A stretch of DNA of 64,000 nucleotides from Bradyrhizobium sp. WBAH42 (GCF_024585265.1 NZ_CP036533.1:7511001-7575000), one strand, 5' to 3'; positions 27,150 through 35,459 are shown, counted from the first letter of the stretch. Numbers and translations: made by a program. Notes: a model not told the origin generated them from the letters alone.

Positions 27150-27575
27150 CTAGCTGTTGAGCTGCGGCGGCTTGAAATCCGGAAAGCGCGTGAGCATTGC
27201 GGTCTTGACGAACTTCAAGTGAGCAATGGTGCTCGCCAATTCCTTGAGCCGGCGCTGGCCGTTCGAGATGTCGGCCGCGAAGAGATCCTGATGATAATTA
27301 TCGAGCGCCTCCCGCTCGAGATATTCATCGGTGCCGTTTCCGAAGGTCACGGAAGCACGCGCAAGGGCATCGTCGACACGCCGGTTGAGCCCGGCCTGCT
27401 CCCTCTCCGCCTCCTGCAAGGCGGTTTCGATCGCCGCCAAAACAGCTCCGATCCGCACGCGGTCGGTCTCCGCATCGCGCTCGGCCGAGCGGGCCTTGAA
27501 GGTTTTGTCCTCGCGGCGGGAGCCGAGGAGATTGTGTGCGCGCGCTCTCAGGAACAGCTGAAACATCCGGGCCAT
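27150..27575 (-). CDS. Helical (coiled-coil) protein of unknown function
   Basis: A 141-residue soluble protein, highly charged and mostly helical. The stretch from about 25 to 75 (RSAERDAETDRVRIGAVLAA, ALQEAEREQAGLNRRVDDAL) has a heptad-like pattern. The C-terminus, TAMLTRFPDFKPPQLNS, is distinct. ATG at 27575 is clear. No family is recognised. It is followed by two REP-like palindromes and preceded, 32 bases upstream, by another small gene in the same direction. Confidence 0.65.
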   Translation of the reverse strand: MARMFQLFLRARAHNLLGSRREDKTFKARSAERDAETDRVRIGAVLAAIETALQEAEREQAGLNRRVDDALARASVTFGNGTDEYLEREALDNYHQDLFAADISNGQRRLKELASTIAHLKFVKTAMLTRFPDFKPPQLNS

Positions 27576-27607
27576 CCCACATACGAGATCCAGGCGGGTA
27601 CCATCGG

Positions 27608-27898
27608 TCAGACGTAGTTAACAAATCCTGAATCCGGCGCCCGTCCGGTCTGGCTTTGTGCGATCCATGCCCGCCAAGCTCCCTCGTGCCTGGCATAGAG
27701 CTCGAGCCAGCGGACTTCGCCGTCCGCAGCGGCGCCTACCCGTGCGCGGACCTCGGATGTGAATTGTCCTGTCTCGTTCGATGCGAGGTCCAGTGCTTCG
27801 AACTCCGCCGTCTCCTCCGGAGACAGGCCGATCAGCACACGATGCCCTTGGGCGTCGACGAAATATCTGCGCGGCGCGTTGTGCCTTGGATCAGTCAT
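27608..27898 (-). CDS. Small soluble protein of unknown function
   Basis: 96 residues from ATG 27898, which overlaps the stop of the short gene upstream (ATGACTGA), so the two are translationally coupled. It contains RYFVDAQGHRVLIGLSPEET and WLELYARHEGAWRAWIAQ, a compact alpha/beta pattern. No known family is recognised. Confidence 0.62.
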   Translation of the reverse strand: MTDPRHNAPRRYFVDAQGHRVLIGLSPEETAEFEALDLASNETGQFTSEVRARVGAAADGEVRWLELYARHEGAWRAWIAQSQTGRAPDSGFVNYV

Positions 27899-28022
27899 GC
27901 GCAGGGCCCTCATTCATGATCCATGGCCCTGGGCGATCCTTCAGCCGCCGCTCAAAGCTACGAACAAACGCGATCAAAACGAGGACGCAGGTCGCGCCCA
28001 GCAACGCAATCAAATACGCCAT
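27891..28022 (-). CDS. Short single-helix membrane protein (43 aa)
   Basis: ATG at 28022, stop TGA at 27893-27891. The product begins MAYLIALLGATCVLVLIAFV and continues with a basic stretch (RSFERRLKDR) and a polar tail. One transmembrane helix with positive residues just inside is a normal small membrane-protein layout. The stop overlaps the start region of the 96-residue gene by eight bases, which supports it being a real translated frame. Confidence 0.55.
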   Translation of the reverse strand: MAYLIALLGATCVLVLIAFVRSFERRLKDRPGPWIMNEGPAHD

Positions 28023-28213
28023 TCACGCCCACCTATGCGAGCCGCGAAAATATGGAGGCGGCTAAAGTAAAGTCTCGCCATGAATTGCTACGTTCTAGGT
28101 TGCCTTTCCGAAGCTCTCAAGAACCGCATCACGTTAACCTAACTGCGCATGGTTATCCGACCGGGCCGCACGGCGAGATCAGCTTGCTCTCACATCCGCC
28201 CATGGCCGAGCCA

Positions 28214-28375
28214 CTACGATGGATGCTCGCTCTGCTTGGCGCCCATCGCTGCCGGCGTGTAGGGCGCATAGAGACGATATCGTGCCGACCGCTTGCGGGA
28301 GCGCCATGCCCGCACGCCATAGCCGCAGCAAAAGCCGGCTGCAAAGATCGAAATCAAAACCAGAATTGCAAACAT
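28214..28375 (-). CDS. Short single-helix membrane protein (53 aa)
   Basis: ATG at 28375, stop TAG at 28214. The product starts MFAILVLISIFAAGFCCGYG and then turns strongly basic (VRAWRSRKRSARYRLYAPY). This is one transmembrane helix with a double cysteine at its end and a positive cytoplasmic stretch. The frame has good codon use, while the overlapping frames do not look coding. Function unknown. Confidence 0.6.
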   Translation of the reverse strand: MFAILVLISIFAAGFCCGYGVRAWRSRKRSARYRLYAPYTPAAMGAKQSEHPS

Positions 28376-28940
28376 TTGGAATGTTCCCAATGATCGGAAC
28401 GCTCCTCCCGGCTCATTTCAACGTGATGTTGTGACGACTTCAAGATCATCGGCGCTGAAAGTTTTGTCAGAGGAACATGAAGTTTGTGCAACGTGATGCT
28501 TGAAGTTTGGTCGTTGCAAGAACCACGAGCCCGAGGGGATGACGAAATCTCTCATCGTTCGAGGGCGATATCCAGCCCACGATGTTAACCCGTGTTCACT
28601 GCGGCAGCAGCCTCGAACGAAACGGTGGAATGCGCGGTACTCGGGGCATGCCGCGATCTGCAGAACAGGCACTGACACCTCGTCAACGGCATCTGGCTGC
28701 CATCGCGAAGCCAGTGCCGACGTAGCATCCGTTGTTCTACGGAGCGTCATGCGGCAACTTCATCGCGGTAAGGTTGAGAGGTTAGCTTAACCCGCGTTGT
28801 TTGTTGCGAACTCTCAGCGATTGCTTATCCATCTCTCACCGGGCTCCCCCAAGCTCGGCCCCACCCAAGCAAAGCCGTCGAGCGAACATGGGTCCGCTTG
28901 GCGGCTTTGTCGTTGTGTCGACGAGAGGATCATTTCGGTT
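28376..28940. other. Intergenic stretch with no supported gene
   Basis: 565 bases. Open frames of about 100 codons exist on both strands (28418-28750 minus, 28500-28790 plus), but neither shows third-position bias, a domain, or a ribosome site. The stretch is AT-richer near 28430-28560. It may hold promoters for the divergent small genes on either side. I see no RNA gene or repeat here. Confidence 0.4.
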
Positions 28941-29114
28941 ATGGCGCGCAGGCCCTGGTCGTTCAAGGAAGATCGCCGGCTCATGGAGCTGGCCAAGTCT
29001 GCAGCCTCGCTGGAGCAGGCAGCAAAAGCTCTCGGGCGCTCGCCTGATGCGGTCAAGCGCATGGCGTTGCGGCTTGGTCTTTCGTTGAAGTCGAAGGCGG
29101 CTAAGAAGAGCTGA
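28941..29114 (+). CDS. Small GcrA/Myb-like helix-turn-helix protein
   Basis: 57 residues from ATG 28941. The sequence RRPWSFKEDRRLMELAKSAA followed by LEQAAKALGRSPDAVKRMAL and RLGLSLKSK resembles a tri-helical DNA-binding fold of the SANT/GcrA kind: tryptophan in helix 1, then A-x-x-L-G-R-S-x-x-A-V in the turn and recognition helix. The basic tail would help DNA contact. Probably a small DNA-binding protein; the target is unknown. Confidence 0.65.
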   Translation: MARRPWSFKEDRRLMELAKSAASLEQAAKALGRSPDAVKRMALRLGLSLKSKAAKKS

Positions 29115-29356
29115 TCGCAGCAGTGCAGCGGCGCTCGCCTCGGCTTCGTGGCCGGCCGCTGCAGTGAACGTCCAGGGATGTCGCCGATGAGACAACGGGC
29201 CGTCATGGAGGCCAAAGCGCAAAAGCGGCTTCGCAAATTCCTGCGCTGAGCTTTCTTCAGCCCGCCGGCCAAGACAGATCTTTCGGACGTTCGGTGGAGC
29301 GTCAGGCAGCGCGGCACAGCCGTCGCCGCGGTGGGAGGAACCAAATCAACCTTGGG

Positions 29357-29554
29357 ATGTTGGTCCGGCTCTCACAGCGAGGTCTGGCAGTGCTCCACTT
29401 TGCCATTTCCGCAGTCTTGGTCTGGCTGGCGCTCAACATCGCCTTCGTGGTGCTCCGGCTGCGGGCCGCCTGCGAGTCCGCAACGCCCCGCATCGACAGG
29501 CCCAGCCGCCCCTATCCCGGGGTCGTTCCCGTCCGCCATCGTCTCGGACAGTGA
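29357..29554 (+). CDS. Small single-helix membrane protein (65 aa)
   Basis: From ATG 29357. It contains LAVLHFAISAVLVWLALNIA, followed by FVVLRLRAACES, one long transmembrane helix with a basic flank and a Pro/Arg-rich tail. The frame is open further upstream. Evidence is limited to the membrane pattern and codon use, so this is a tentative gene. The 242 bases before it (29115-29356) hold nothing else I can support. Confidence 0.42.
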   Translation: MLVRLSQRGLAVLHFAISAVLVWLALNIAFVVLRLRAACESATPRIDRPSRPYPGVVPVRHRLGQ

Positions 29555-29602
29555 GGGTCGATTGAGCGGGTTGCCTGCGGTGGCCCGCCCAGCCGCCGCA
29601 AC

Positions 29603-29830
29603 CTAATTCTGCGTCCGCTTCTGGGACCCCATCCCGGGACTGGTTCCGTAGCTGGGCGTCCCCGTTCCCTTGAAGGCTCCGCCCATCGGATCCGATCCGG
29701 AGTTGGTGCCCGTGCCGCTGCGGGTCGCGGACGTGGGCTGAGTACCCGATGGCTGGTCCTTGGTTCCTTGCGCCGAGGCCACGGAGCTTCCGATTGTCAA
29801 CGCCACGACGAGGCTTAACGTCCTGATCAT
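29603..29830 (-). CDS. Small exported protein, AQGTKDQ family member 2
   Basis: 75 residues from ATG 29830. A signal peptide (MIRTLSLVVALTIGSSVASA) is followed by AQGTKDQ, identical to the mature N-terminus of the protein at 24969-25211. The remainder is Gly/Thr/Ser-rich (RSGTGTNSGSDPMGG and GTGTPSYGTSPGMGSQ), a low-complexity and probably extended chain. Function unknown. Confidence 0.65.
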   Translation of the reverse strand: MIRTLSLVVALTIGSSVASAQGTKDQPSGTQPTSATRSGTGTNSGSDPMGGAFKGTGTPSYGTSPGMGSQKRTQN

Positions 29831-30008
29831 ACTGCTCAACTTTCCCTGCTTGTTTCTAGCCCTGAGCCGCCTGACCATTGGCCAGGGCATTGCGCGGCGG
29901 CCCATTCGGGCTGGTCCCTCCGTTAAACCCTATCTTAGCCCCCGCTGGCTAGGATCAATCTCCAAGCCTGCTCGTATTTTCGCCTTGCCCTAATTCGCCT
30001 GAAACCGG

Positions 30009-31601
30009 ATGAGATTGCTGCGACCAAGCCTTCCGTTTGCGGCGCTCGTGCTTGCGAGCATGTTGGCGTTTGGGCTGGCGGGCCATTTCGCCGCGGAGGC
30101 CGTCATCCGCCATCAACAGGCGCATCAGCTCAACGAGCTGACCGAGGTCGTTCTGCGCCGATCGGAGCTTGCCGTCGATTTTGCCGCGGGCAGCCTGGAC
30201 GAACTCGCGCGGCGCAATTTCGCCAGCTGCGAGCCGGCGGCGCTGCAAGCCATCCGTCTGCACGTCTACCAGCGCTCGGCGATCAAGGACGTCCGCCTGG
30301 TCAAGCCGAACGGCTCGGTGATCTGCTCGGCCTATTCCGAGACGCTCGAATTCGACAAGGGATGGGTGGACCGCCGCGACATGCTGCCTTCGCGCGACAA
30401 GACACTTTCGCTGTTCCGCGTCGAGCAGTTCGGCGGCGACGCCTTGGGCGTGCTCAGGGACGTCGATGGCAGCTCCGCTCTGGTCGCCATTGTCGGCATC
30501 AATGCCAGCCTGTTCGATATCATGCCGGCCGAGCTGCGCGCGCACAGCCAGGTGATCCTCGCCTTGAGCAATGGCGAGAAGCTCGGCGAATTCCAGACCG
30601 ACGCCGGCAAGTCTCTGCCGGCGCCGATCAGCTTCGAGCGGACGTCCGCTCGGCTTCCGCTTCATGCCACGATCCAGCTCGAGCACGCGGTGCTGTCGAG
30701 CTGGAATAACGAGGCCTATTGGCCCACGCTCGCAGTGGCCCTCGGACTTGGCGCGATCTTCGGTATTCTGCTGGCACGCAGCCGTCGCATGGAGGGGCCA
30801 GTCGCCGATCTCGACCGGGCGCTGACGGCCGGCGAATTCAAGCCATATTACCAACCCATCTTCGACCTCCGGACCGGTCGGATCAAGGGTTGCGAGATTC
30901 TGGTTCGCTGGCTGCGCCGCGATGGCTCGGTCATCCCGCCGATGAATTTCATTCCGCTCGCCGAATCCAGCGGGCGCATCCAGGCGATGACCTGGCAGAT
31001 CCTGGGATCGGCGCTCACCGAGCTCAGGCCATTGCTCAGGGCCGACAAGAATTTCAAGCTGTCGCTGAACGTCGTGCCCAAGCACCTCCTGAGTGCGGGC
31101 TTCGTCGAAACGCTGCGGCGCACGGTTCTGACCGCACGCATCTCCGCGCGCCAGATCGTGGTCGAGATCACCGAGCGCGACGAATTGGACGATCTTGCGC
31201 GCGCCGCTTCGGTCGTGGCCGAGCTGCGGGACCGCGGCTTCCGCGTCGCCATCGACGACGTCGGCGTCGGCCATAGCGGACTGTCGCGGCTGAAGGGCCT
31301 CGGCGCCGATACGATCAAGATCGACAAGTTCTTCGTGGACACGATCACGGTGGACGCATCGACGACCACGATCGTGGAAATGCTGGTGGCGCTCGCGAAA
31401 GACCTCAATATGAGCGTGGTCGCGGAAGGCATCGAGACCGAGGAGCAGCTGCGCGCATTGCTCGCCTCCGGCGTCGAGGAAGGCCAAGGCTATCTGGTTG
31501 CGCCGCCCCTGCCCGCCGCAAAATTCAATGAGCTCCTCGAGTCGCGCCGGGTTGCGCAGTCGGGCGCGGCGACATCCGGTACGACGGCTTTGGTGGCCTG
31601 A
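30009..31601 (+). CDS. CSS-motif EAL phosphodiesterase of cyclic di-GMP
   Basis: A 530-residue membrane protein. TM1 at about 8-28 and TM2 at about 238-258 enclose a periplasmic CSS-type sensor with Cys74 and Cys106 (ASCEPA ... VICSAYS; CSA rather than CSS). The cytoplasmic EAL domain (about 268-515) keeps the catalytic residues: EIL in place of EAL (E296), N in LNVVPKH, E in VVEITERDE, DD in VAIDDVGVGHSGLSRL, K in IKIDKFFV, and E in VVAEGIETEE. It should hydrolyse c-di-GMP. In known relatives the cysteines sense periplasmic redox state. c-di-GMP is a common regulator of EPS, which fits the neighbourhood. Confidence 0.93.
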   Translation: MRLLRPSLPFAALVLASMLAFGLAGHFAAEAVIRHQQAHQLNELTEVVLRRSELAVDFAAGSLDELARRNFASCEPAALQAIRLHVYQRSAIKDVRLVKPNGSVICSAYSETLEFDKGWVDRRDMLPSRDKTLSLFRVEQFGGDALGVLRDVDGSSALVAIVGINASLFDIMPAELRAHSQVILALSNGEKLGEFQTDAGKSLPAPISFERTSARLPLHATIQLEHAVLSSWNNEAYWPTLAVALGLGAIFGILLARSRRMEGPVADLDRALTAGEFKPYYQPIFDLRTGRIKGCEILVRWLRRDGSVIPPMNFIPLAESSGRIQAMTWQILGSALTELRPLLRADKNFKLSLNVVPKHLLSAGFVETLRRTVLTARISARQIVVEITERDELDDLARAASVVAELRDRGFRVAIDDVGVGHSGLSRLKGLGADTIKIDKFFVDTITVDASTTTIVEMLVALAKDLNMSVVAEGIETEEQLRALLASGVEEGQGYLVAPPLPAAKFNELLESRRVAQSGAATSGTTALVA

Positions 31602-31699
31602 CTGGCCGGTGCTCATAGCCGCCGAGGCTTTAACGATACTTTCTAACGATATTTTCCGCTTTCAAACCGGAGCGGCGAGCAAGCTTGTATGTTGGGGCC

Positions 31700-32065
31700 A
31701 TGCGCAGGAGCCACCTCATAACAGCCGCGAGCATCTGTCTGGCGCTGATCGTCTATGCCACGCTGGCGAAGCTGTCGGGACGGCCCGCGCTGTTGGGACA
31801 CCACGAGGCCTATTGGGTCGTCGTGATCGAGCGCTTCAGCGCCTATGGCCTGCTCGGCTTCCTGCTGTCGTTCCTGCTGCCGGGACGGTTCAGCCTGGCA
31901 TGCTCGCTCGTCATCGCGGTCGCCATGGGGCTGGAGCTGATGCAAGCGTTCATACCCGACCGCGATCCAGGCTTTCTCGACGTGCTGCAGAAGGCGGCAG
32001 GAGGCACCGTGGGCGTCATGCTCGCACAGATGATCCTGGCGTTCCTGCCCAGACCACCGTCCTGA
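31700..32065 (+). CDS. VanZ-like membrane protein
   Basis: 121 residues from ATG 31700 (the frame is open from TTG 31685). It has three or four helices with the VanZ-type segments VVVIERFSAYGLLGFLLSFL and LELMQAFIPDRDPGFLDVLQKAAGGTVGV, including the E-x-x-Q-x-F-x-P-x-R and D-x-x-x-N/K-x-x-G elements. VanZ-like proteins occur in cell-envelope gene groups; the biochemical role is not known in detail. Confidence 0.78.
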   Translation: MRRSHLITAASICLALIVYATLAKLSGRPALLGHHEAYWVVVIERFSAYGLLGFLLSFLLPGRFSLACSLVIAVAMGLELMQAFIPDRDPGFLDVLQKAAGGTVGVMLAQMILAFLPRPPS

Positions 32066-32110
32066 AGCGGCGAGCCTTTGCCTCGGCGCAATGACCGGGC
32101 GCCACGCTCC

Positions 32111-32557
32111 TCACTTCATCATCTGACCGCGCAACTCACCGCCTGGGTTCGCGGCGGTGTGAATGTTCGCGTACCATTTTCCGCCCAACAGATCTGCCGC
32201 CTGCGCGTCGGTGAGGGTGGCGCTGCCTTGGATCGGGCTTTGCGCCGTCTTGAACGGCAGGGCGATGCCGGCATTCTTTCCGGCCTCGCCGGGACCGTGA
32301 AAATGCGCTCCCATCGCCGGTCCCGTCAGCCCGGTAAAGGTGACGACGTAGGTCAGGACCTTCGTTTCAGTGTCGTAGCTTGCCTCCGCCTTGCCCGATC
32401 CGGTCGAGCTGTTCGGCGGCACCTCGTTGCTTCCCTTGAGTTCCGCTTGCAGCTTCACGACCTCCGCACCGGCCGTTCCGCTCGTCGCGCTGACGCCTCC
32501 GACCAGCGCCAGCGCTCCCAACAGTGCCACGGACCGTCGACACACGGCTTTGCTCAT
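32111..32557 (-). CDS. Exported CHRD-domain protein
   Basis: 148 residues from ATG 32557, preceded by GGAGGAAG. The signal peptide ends near TAGAEVVKL. The CHRD domain (PF07452) fills the rest: VVKLQAELKGSNEVPPNSS at its start, VLTYVVTFTGLTGPAMGAHFHGP in the middle, and WYANIHTAANPGGELRGQ at its end. CHRD domains are beta-rich extracellular modules; the exact role is unknown. Confidence 0.88.
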   Translation of the reverse strand: MSKAVCRRSVALLGALALVGGVSATSGTAGAEVVKLQAELKGSNEVPPNSSTGSGKAEASYDTETKVLTYVVTFTGLTGPAMGAHFHGPGEAGKNAGIALPFKTAQSPIQGSATLTDAQAADLLGGKWYANIHTAANPGGELRGQMMK

Positions 32558-32691
32558 GCACTTCCTCCTGCGGATTCTGCTCGTCCCGCGATGAAAACAC
32601 CGAGGACTGCCGGACATTCCACACAGAGCTTATGCTGATTCGGGACAACGCTTGCGGGAATTAGACCTTCACAAGCGCATCACGCGTCGGC

Positions 32692-33069
32692 TCAAGCCGC
32701 CCCGCGCCTCGTGTGACGCCCGGAGGGAACCAGGAGCTCGGCCATCTGGCGGTGGGTGTCGTGCAGCGCTTCAATGGCGCAGTCGAGATCGAAATCCGCC
32801 TCGCGAACCGACGCGAAGAACTTGGCCGTCAGTGCCAGATCGAGCTTGACGCGCGTTGCGCCGTCGCGGCTCTTGCGACGATCGAGCGACAGATGGATGG
32901 CGCGGTTCCGGGCTTCCGTTGCACCGCAGCCGCAAAGCGCGCCGAGCTCGTCATATGTCATCCAGATTTGAGGCATGTTCTTCCACCACACTCGATCGAT
33001 CGCGGACTGGATAGCTCTCGCTTCTAAAGGCAGAGTTGCTGCAGCGCGAATTCGAGACAACAACGTCAA
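32692..33069 (-). CDS. Soluble protein of unknown function
   Basis: 125 residues from a TTG. It contains RVWWKNMPQIWMTYDELGAL followed by CGCGATEARNRAIHLSLDRR, resembling a small winged-helix or regulator fold (a helix followed by a possible recognition helix with many arginines), then DFDLDCAIEALHDTHRQMAE. No family is certain. An ATG at codon 32 is an alternative start that would lose the first helix. Confidence 0.55.
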   Translation of the reverse strand: MTLLSRIRAAATLPLEARAIQSAIDRVWWKNMPQIWMTYDELGALCGCGATEARNRAIHLSLDRRKSRDGATRVKLDLALTAKFFASVREADFDLDCAIEALHDTHRQMAELLVPSGRHTRRGAA

Positions 33070-33130
33070 TGCGATGCTAACCGGGCGGCAGGCGCGAATG
33101 GAATTGCGCGGAATTGTTGCCGATCCGGTT

Positions 33131-33574
33131 TTACTTCGGCGAACCCGTCGTGAACCGATGCCGCGGCCGTGAACGGCTGTCGAGCCTCTTGGGCAGCTTG
33201 TCGGCCTTGAGCTTGACGACCGCGCCCCGGGCGTCGGGAGCCGGCGCCTCTTCCTGGCTGTAGATCAGCGTTACTTCGAAGCTCACGTCGGGCGCTTCGC
33301 GGGCCGTTCCCGAGCAGGTCGCCATCGCACCACTATAGACGCCGGAGAGCTCGACCTCGACCTCGTCGAGCCCGAACACGGTCGGCGGCCCGTCCGCATG
33401 TCGCCGCGTGGTCAGGACGGCGGTGAAATGCCGGTCGTCCTCGAACTGATAGGAGCCGCCATAGTTGAAGAAGCTGTCGCTGCCCGAGATTCGTCCCTGG
33501 GCCAGATGCACGATACCCGTGCCTTGCGCGTGCGCGGTTCTGAACCACGCCGCGTATTTGCCCTCTTTCAGCAT
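33131..33574 (-). CDS. GrlR-like regulator-fold protein
   Basis: 147 residues from ATG 33574. The first 110 residues follow the pattern of the GrlR family (negative regulator of type III secretion in enteric pathogens): MLKEGKYAAWFRTAHAQGTG, then LAQGRISGSDSFFNYGGSYQ, and LDEVEVELSGVYSGAM. GrlR proteins are small lipocalin-like dimers. GrlR itself binds the activator GrlA, but many members lie far from any secretion cluster, as here. A charged tail of about 40 residues is added. The role is unknown. Confidence 0.7.
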   Translation of the reverse strand: MLKEGKYAAWFRTAHAQGTGIVHLAQGRISGSDSFFNYGGSYQFEDDRHFTAVLTTRRHADGPPTVFGLDEVEVELSGVYSGAMATCSGTAREAPDVSFEVTLIYSQEEAPAPDARGAVVKLKADKLPKRLDSRSRPRHRFTTGSPK

Positions 33575-33726
33575 GGAAACATCCACCCGTGATTTCCATG
33601 CGTATTTGCAACGAAGCTCGAGGCGCGACAATGACCGACACGGCGAGCATTCCGCCACGGTTAATGCCCTGCAAAACCAATCCGTCAATTGCTGCAGGGC
33701 GCCGCGAGGCGGTGCCCGCAGCACCG

Positions 33727-35454
33727 TCAAAACAATTCGATGCCGTCGTCGGCAGCCTCGACGGCCTCGGCCCGGCATGCGGTGGCAACCGAGGTCAGCC
33801 CGAGCGTCTGCAGGAACTGGCGGTGGACGTCCCGCTCGCGCTCCATCGTGTAGCGCGCGAACAGCGCATCGAGCGTCGCTTCGTCCTGCGCTTGCGGCCG
33901 CGGCTTCTGGCCGCCCGCGCTCGCGGTCTCGAGCCGCGCAGCGACCGCGGGCAACGCCGCGGAACCTTCGCCGAGCGTGCTCATCAGGCCTTGCGCCGAA
34001 TTGATCAGCCGCTCGAATTCCGCACCTTCATCGACGAGCCGGCTCATCAGCTTGCCGAGCCGTTCATTGCCGGCCTCGACCTCGCGCAGCGCCTGGAGAA
34101 TCTGCGGCTCGAGCTGGGTGAGCTGGGTGGTATCGCCCTGCACGCGGAGCTGCTTCAGCTCCCTCGCCGAGCGCTCGATACCGTCGAGCACGGGCCTCAA
34201 GCGTCCCGCGCCCAGCGAGACCTGGTCGGAGGTGGCCTTCAGCTCGTTGGCGATGACGACGAAGGCGCTGCCGCGGCTGCCGAGATGGCTGGCCTTGAGA
34301 CCCGCATTCATGCCGATCAGCGTGATGTCGACGGTCGCCTCGGCGAGCCCGGCGATCGCCTGACGGAATTTCGTCAGCGTGTCCTCGACGATCGCGAGCG
34401 CCTCATCGACCGAGCGGCCGGCGCCTTCGCAGGTCGTAATCAGCGTCGAGGCGTGCGCCAGCGTCTGCTTGATGCGCGCCAGGAACGAGGACGCGCCGCC
34501 GTCCTCGCCGCCGAACAGCGTGCGGCCATGACCGACGACACTGCCCGCATCGTGCAGGATGGCGGTCAGCGCGCGAACGATCTGGCCGATGTCGCCGCCG
34601 AACTCGCGCTGGGCATCCCTGAGCTGGGCCGCCTGCAATTGACAGATCGTGCGCGCGCCGTCCTCGCTCGCGACAGGTTCGGGAACGAGGCTCGGGGCGG
34701 GCCCCGAAACGAGGCTGAGGCCGTGAGCGACATGCTCCAGGCGCTGGCGCGTGCTGTCGCCGGCCTGCAAGGAGATGATCGCGCTGCCGACCGCCTCGGC
34801 GATCTTCCTGGTGCTGGCGCTCGCGAGATCGGCGAGATGGCTGCTGTTGCCGCGCTGATCGCGCAATTCGGCATAGGCGGAGCCGAGCTCGGCGCTCTCC
34901 GCCGCCAGTTGATTGCGGTAACGGCCCTCGAACTCCTTCTGCCGGCCGGATGCGGTGGCGACCGCCTCGGACAGCCGCTGCTGATCGCGCGCGCAGCCCT
35001 CGATCGCGCCCTGCACCGCCTTGCCGAGATCGTAAGCCTCCTGCGTGAAGGCGAGGAAGCCCTCGCGATCGCCGTCGAGCGAAGCCGCCTCGATCCGCGC
35101 GCTGCGGGCGATGATGGTGATCATCTGGATGTGCTTGAACAGCGGCTTGAGCAGAGCAGACGCCTCCGCCGTGCTCTTGCCGATGGTCTCGAGCAGGGCG
35201 GTCTCGGCCGGCAGCGCCTGCGCCAGCTCGCTGAGCCGCGCAGCGATCTCCTGCAGCGCCGTCGCGGCGCCCTCGATCTCCGCGCCGGAGAGCTCGGCGG
35301 AAAGCGCCGCGAGACCCTGGTTCAGCTCCTTGAAGATGAGATGGCCGCGTCCGAGTTCGTGGCCGACGCGCGCGAACACGTCCTCGATACGCGAGGAGAC
35401 GCCCTCGATCCCTGCGATCGCCTCGGTGAGCGTATTGGCTGGAATGAGCGACAT
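33727..35454 (-). CDS. Soluble MCP-like chemotaxis protein with two degenerate signalling-tip regions
   Basis: A 575-residue protein without transmembrane segments, mostly long helices. Two stretches resemble the MCP signalling tip. One is near 110-148 (MITIIARSARIEAASLDGDR, then FLAFTQEAYDLGK). The other is near 372-410 (DITLIGMNAGLKASHLGSRG, then AFVVIANELKATS). Both are degenerate versions of the tip consensus seen in the two MCPs of this operon. The protein ends in an acidic tail, DDGIELF. Its stop lies 152 bases from the GrlR-like gene and its start 5 bases past the cheB stop, so it is the last gene of the che operon. A scaffold or CheZ-like accessory role is a guess from place. Confidence 0.82.
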   Translation of the reverse strand: MSLIPANTLTEAIAGIEGVSSRIEDVFARVGHELGRGHLIFKELNQGLAALSAELSGAEIEGAATALQEIAARLSELAQALPAETALLETIGKSTAEASALLKPLFKHIQMITIIARSARIEAASLDGDREGFLAFTQEAYDLGKAVQGAIEGCARDQQRLSEAVATASGRQKEFEGRYRNQLAAESAELGSAYAELRDQRGNSSHLADLASASTRKIAEAVGSAIISLQAGDSTRQRLEHVAHGLSLVSGPAPSLVPEPVASEDGARTICQLQAAQLRDAQREFGGDIGQIVRALTAILHDAGSVVGHGRTLFGGEDGGASSFLARIKQTLAHASTLITTCEGAGRSVDEALAIVEDTLTKFRQAIAGLAEATVDITLIGMNAGLKASHLGSRGSAFVVIANELKATSDQVSLGAGRLRPVLDGIERSARELKQLRVQGDTTQLTQLEPQILQALREVEAGNERLGKLMSRLVDEGAEFERLINSAQGLMSTLGEGSAALPAVAARLETASAGGQKPRPQAQDEATLDALFARYTMERERDVHRQFLQTLGLTSVATACRAEAVEAADDGIELF

Positions 35455-35459
35455 TGCCG

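Noticed and set aside
28418..28790. Overlapping frames of about 100 codons on both strands in the 28.4-28.9 kb gap
   Set aside because: No third-position bias, no domain, no ribosome site; the two frames exclude each other. Treated as non-coding.
29187..29249. A 20-codon frame starting MRQRAVMEAKAQ
   Set aside because: Too short to support; no clear ribosome site or neighbour coupling.
29955..31616. A 553-codon open frame on the minus strand
   Set aside because: It is antisense to the CSS-EAL gene, whose catalytic residues are all in place on the plus strand.
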